Assembly (NCBI GenBank): GCA_030835305.1
Contig: JAURPJ010000058.1
Coordinates: 17,136-81,135, forward strand
Length of the DNA: 64,000 bases
Reading direction: 5' to 3'
From: Verrucomicrobiota bacterium
Lineage (GTDB): Bacteria > Verrucomicrobiota > Verrucomicrobiia > Verrucomicrobiales > Akkermansiaceae
Every line of letters begins with the position of its first letter. Within the stretch, counting starts at the first letter, position 1. The position numbers and the translations under genes are program-made. This document shows, piece after piece, positions 61,319 through 64,000 of this stretch. A model generated the notes under the pieces. That model searched no databases. It saw only the letters and a list, made by a program, of their open reading frames with translations, and had not been told where the DNA came from.

Positions 61319-64000
61319 ATGAAACAGACGCTTTTTCTTTTGTCCCTCTATTCAGGAATACTCTCGGCTCAAACGAGCACCTTTGTCACGAATGGTGATT
61401 GGCTGGAGTCCACCAATTGGGATACAGGCATTATTGTTCCTGACAACCAAGACGCCGTGGTGAATGCTAATGCGGTTGTGGACCAAAATACCGGGTCGAC
61501 TAACACCGATAATCCGCGTCGGATTGAAATTGGATCTGGAGCCGGGAATTCCGGAAGTGTCACGGTGACCGGCGGAACGCTGAGTGGCGCTCACGGGGGT
61601 AATAACGGAATCTTTGTTGGAGTGAATGGAGGGACTGGCACGCTGACGGTGGAGGAGGGTGCCACTTATCGGACCCAGGGTGCGACAATGCAATTGGGGG
61701 TTGGAGATTTTTCCGGAGGTATCGGCTTTGTTTCGGTGGCCGGGGTGATGCAGATCTACAAGTTCCTCAATGTGACCAACGGAACCTTTGAAATGTTGCC
61801 AACCGGAGAGAGCAATCTTTTCAACTCACCGGATGTGAGCTCCATCGGAGCGGATGGGGTTTTGTCTTTTGTGATTGATGGTGAGAATGTGGGATCGCTT
61901 GAGCGTTCGAACACACAGGGACTGAATCTCGTGATTGACCCTGCCGCCAATATTAAGGTGACCTTGGGAGGGGACTTTGCCCTCAATGATTCATGGGTCT
62001 TGATGCGATACACCTCTTTGAGCGGGCAGTTTCAGGAGGGCACCTCCTTTACCAATGAGCAGGGTTATACCTTTGCCGTTGATTATGGTTCGGGAAGCAA
62101 CGATGTGATGACTCTAACCCTCACTTCTGATTCCGCGCGCCCGAGGATTGACTCGTTGACGGCTAGTCCTGCCGCGATTTCAGTTGGGGCTTCCAGCACA
62201 ATTGCATGGACGGCCTCCAACTTTGATACGCTGACCCTCGAACCCGGCGGTGTCGATGTGACCTCGCTGACTGAATCAGTCGTCTCACCGGGGGCATCGA
62301 CGACATACACGCTCACCGCTCTGAAAGGTGCTGTTTCAGTTTCGAGTGAAGTGACCGTAGTGGTCGACGAACTACCTGAAATCAACTCCTTCACTGCGAG
62401 TGATCTCCTGATTGCTCCCGGCGAGTCTGTCATGTTGTCCTGGGATGTCTCGGGGGCTGATGCCGTGAGTATTTCTCCGGAGCCCGGTGAGGTTTCTGCA
62501 TCAGGAATTGCTCCGGTGTCTCCTGCTGCGACTGAGACTTATACTCTTACTGCAACCAATGGCACCGGGAGTGTTGAAGCTTCCGTGGACGTGGCCGTGG
62601 ACGCGCTTGAAGCTGCCATCATTCACCTTTGGGACCCGTCGCTTCCGGGTCAGACCAGTGGAGCTATTTTGGATCCGGTGGGGGGGAAGAACTTCGATAT
62701 CACAGGGGGGGATTTGTTGACCGGATTGACCTCGGGTGGCAACAGTTTGACGGCAGCGATTGGTCGCGTGAACCCGGCAGCCACAACCGGCGGGGACATG
62801 GGACTTGGTTTTCCCTCGCAGGATACCTCCTTCGAAATTTGGGTGCTGCCCGGAGTGTTGGGAGAAAATTACCAGGTGATTTTTGAAACTGGCGGGCCGA
62901 TCGAAGGATCTTCCATTTTGATGAACTCCTCGACGGTTCGATTTCTTCACAGCACCGGTGGAGTCAATACCATAGATCTCGAGATTCCTGTCTTGCTAAT
63001 CGACTCCACGGAATTTGTGCAGATTCTCGTGACTCTAGATTCAGCAACCGAGACCATAAACGGCTACGTCAAAGGTTCTGCCGGAGGGGTTGCTTCGGCG
63101 AGTGCCACCGGGATGATTGGTTCTCCGGATGGTCGGGCGAGTCTGCTGACTTGGTCGGGATTTGGAGGGGGGATCGACGCGGGCTTGGGTGGCACGGGAG
63201 GAACAGCGCCTCTCGGTGCAACGACCTTCCAGGGATCTGTGGGATATTTCACAATTTACGATCGGGCACTGACTGAATCGGAGGCTGATGAGGCTTACCT
63301 CAAAATCGCAGATGCTATCATTGAGAGTGACAGCGACTTTGATGGGCTTCCTGATTTTTGGGAAACGAGCTTCTTTGGTGACCTCGCCGAGGGGGCTTCC
63401 GATAATAATGATGGTGACGGATTGACCAATCTTGAGGAATTGACTGCAGGGAGTAATCCCACTCTGGCCGATTCCGATGCGGATGGCCTGGATGATGACG
63501 TCGAATTGGCTCTCGCCGAGCCGACCGACGTGAACAATCCGGACAGCGATGGGGATGGGTTGACCGATGGAGAGGAGGTCAACGGGGAAACCTCGAGCAA
63601 TCCACTGCTCGTTGACACGGACTTTGATGGCTTTAGTGACTACTTTGAAGTGTTGTGTGCAGGATCCAACCCGGACGATTCCAACAGCCTTCCTCTGGAA
63701 GATGAAGTGGGAACTCCATTTGCAAACTTGAGTAGATTGGGAAATGGCGCTCCATTTGATGCTCTTCTCGGAGCGAATAATACTCTCGATGCCAGCTTCA
63801 AGATGTTTGTGGATTTTGAAGAGAAACTCGATGGAGAGCGCGAGGTTCTTTTTGAGACCGGAGGAGCAACGATTGGAATTTCATTGGTCTATGAAGCGGG
63901 CAATAACCTGATTTTCCGGGCCTCCGGCAGCGGAGGGCTTGAGCTCGCCGTGGCAACTCACACACTTACGGCCGGCCAGCTTGCAGGCGATGAAATCGCA
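61319..64000 (+). CDS. Large secreted LamG/calcium-repeat protein, cut by the right edge
   Basis: The frame is open from the ATG at 61319 to the end of the window (894 codons, incomplete). A signal peptide (MKQTLFLLSLYSGILSA) is followed by an autotransporter-like beta-helix part with TVTGGTLSG and GGTGTLTVEEGA (about 20-260), then two Ig-like domains beginning RPRIDSLTASP and EINSFTASD. A LamG/concanavalin-like domain (about 430-660) ends in VGYFTIYDRALTESEADE. Next are five calcium-binding thrombospondin-3-type repeats (DSDFDGLPD, NNDGDGLTN, DSDADGLDD, DSDGDGLTD, DTDFDGFSD), and a second LamG-like domain starts near 800. It is probably a surface glycan-binding or matrix protein. The C-terminal sorting signal is not visible. 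Confidence 0.88.
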   Translation, partial: MKQTLFLLSLYSGILSAQTSTFVTNGDWLESTNWDTGIIVPDNQDAVVNANAVVDQNTGSTNTDNPRRIEIGSGAGNSGSVTVTGGTLSGAHGGNNGIFVGVNGGTGTLTVEEGATYRTQGATMQLGVGDFSGGIGFVSVAGVMQIYKFLNVTNGTFEMLPTGESNLFNSPDVSSIGADGVLSFVIDGENVGSLERSNTQGLNLVIDPAANIKVTLGGDFALNDSWVLMRYTSLSGQFQEGTSFTNEQGYTFAVDYGSGSNDVMTLTLTSDSARPRIDSLTASPAAISVGASSTIAWTASNFDTLTLEPGGVDVTSLTESVVSPGASTTYTLTALKGAVSVSSEVTVVVDELPEINSFTASDLLIAPGESVMLSWDVSGADAVSISPEPGEVSASGIAPVSPAATETYTLTATNGTGSVEASVDVAVDALEAAIIHLWDPSLPGQTSGAILDPVGGKNFDITGGDLLTGLTSGGNSLTAAIGRVNPAATTGGDMGLGFPSQDTSFEIWVLPGVLGENYQVIFETGGPIEGSSILMNSSTVRFLHSTGGVNTIDLEIPVLLIDSTEFVQILVTLDSATETINGYVKGSAGGVASASATGMIGSPDGRASLLTWSGFGGGIDAGLGGTGGTAPLGATTFQGSVGYFTIYDRALTESEADEAYLKIADAIIESDSDFDGLPDFWETSFFGDLAEGASDNNDGDGLTNLEELTAGSNPTLADSDADGLDDDVELALAEPTDVNNPDSDGDGLTDGEEVNGETSSNPLLVDTDFDGFSDYFEVLCAGSNPDDSNSLPLEDEVGTPFANLSRLGNGAPFDALLGANNTLDASFKMFVDFEEKLDGEREVLFETGGATIGISLVYEAGNNLIFRASGSGGLELAVATHTLTAGQLAGDEIA

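Noticed and set aside
1..64000. tRNA, rRNA, CRISPR arrays and insertion sequences
   Set aside because: I looked for tRNA-like folds, spaced repeats and transposase genes in the spacers and found none I could support.

Overview
The window most likely comes from an aerobic, heterotrophic member of the Verrucomicrobiota. This is an inference from gene content: an alternative complex III respiratory cluster, two formylglycine-type sulfatases, a TAT-exported Gfo/Idh/MocA oxidoreductase, a DUF2231/cytochrome c/leucine-rich-repeat fusion, large secreted LamG and lamin-tail proteins, and an intergenic repeat of a type I associate with this phylum. I found no rRNA, tRNA, CRISPR array, complete insertion sequence or prophage.

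Region 1 (1-16.2 kb, nearly all on the minus strand) holds envelope and housekeeping genes: penicillin-binding protein 1C (pbpC), a PQQ-type sugar dehydrogenase, a 1895-residue alpha-2-macroglobulin, a membrane pyrophosphatase (hppA), a sulfatase, a YdcH-like protein, a PUR-domain protein, a tRNA-dihydrouridine synthase and a multi-CxxC protein. A decayed patch at 11.7-12.2 kb contains the end of a signal peptidase I gene without its catalytic part. Region 2 (16.4-30.5 kb) has the DUF2231 cytochrome, a MidA-type methyltransferase diverging from a PBP1A-like protein whose transpeptidase motifs are destroyed, a tightly packed set (zinc ribbon/TM protein, conserved protein, lipoprotein, NhaP antiporter), a TPR protein and small proteins.

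Region 3 (30.5-47.9 kb) is the centrepiece: one 16-gene operon, closed by a strong terminator, that encodes a complete electron path from quinol to oxygen. It contains alternative complex III (ActA, ActB fusion, ActC-ActF), a small one-TM protein, a cbb3-like NOP module, and an A-type cytochrome c oxidase (ctaD, ctaE, ctaF, two small membrane proteins, ctaC). Three things stand out. The CcoN-like subunit has lost the CuB ligands and both helix-10 haem ligands, so it cannot be an oxidase. Subunit III carries an insertion of roughly 390 residues that should lie in the periplasm. Two boxes matching the Rex (NADH/NAD+ sensing) operator consensus lie just before the first gene. Together these suggest a redox-regulated ACIII-oxidase supercomplex in which the dead CcoN module and the inserted domain serve as structural or electron-wiring parts.

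Region 4 (47.9-64 kb) contains a thioredoxin-like lipoprotein, a secreted lamin-tail protein, a XapX-like small protein with thymidine phosphorylase, two divergent ammonium transporters whose short intergenic region carries sigma-54 type promoters in both directions, a primary-type sigma-70 factor, a Gfo/Idh/MocA oxidoreductase, a second sulfatase, and a large secreted LamG/calcium-repeat protein running off the right edge.
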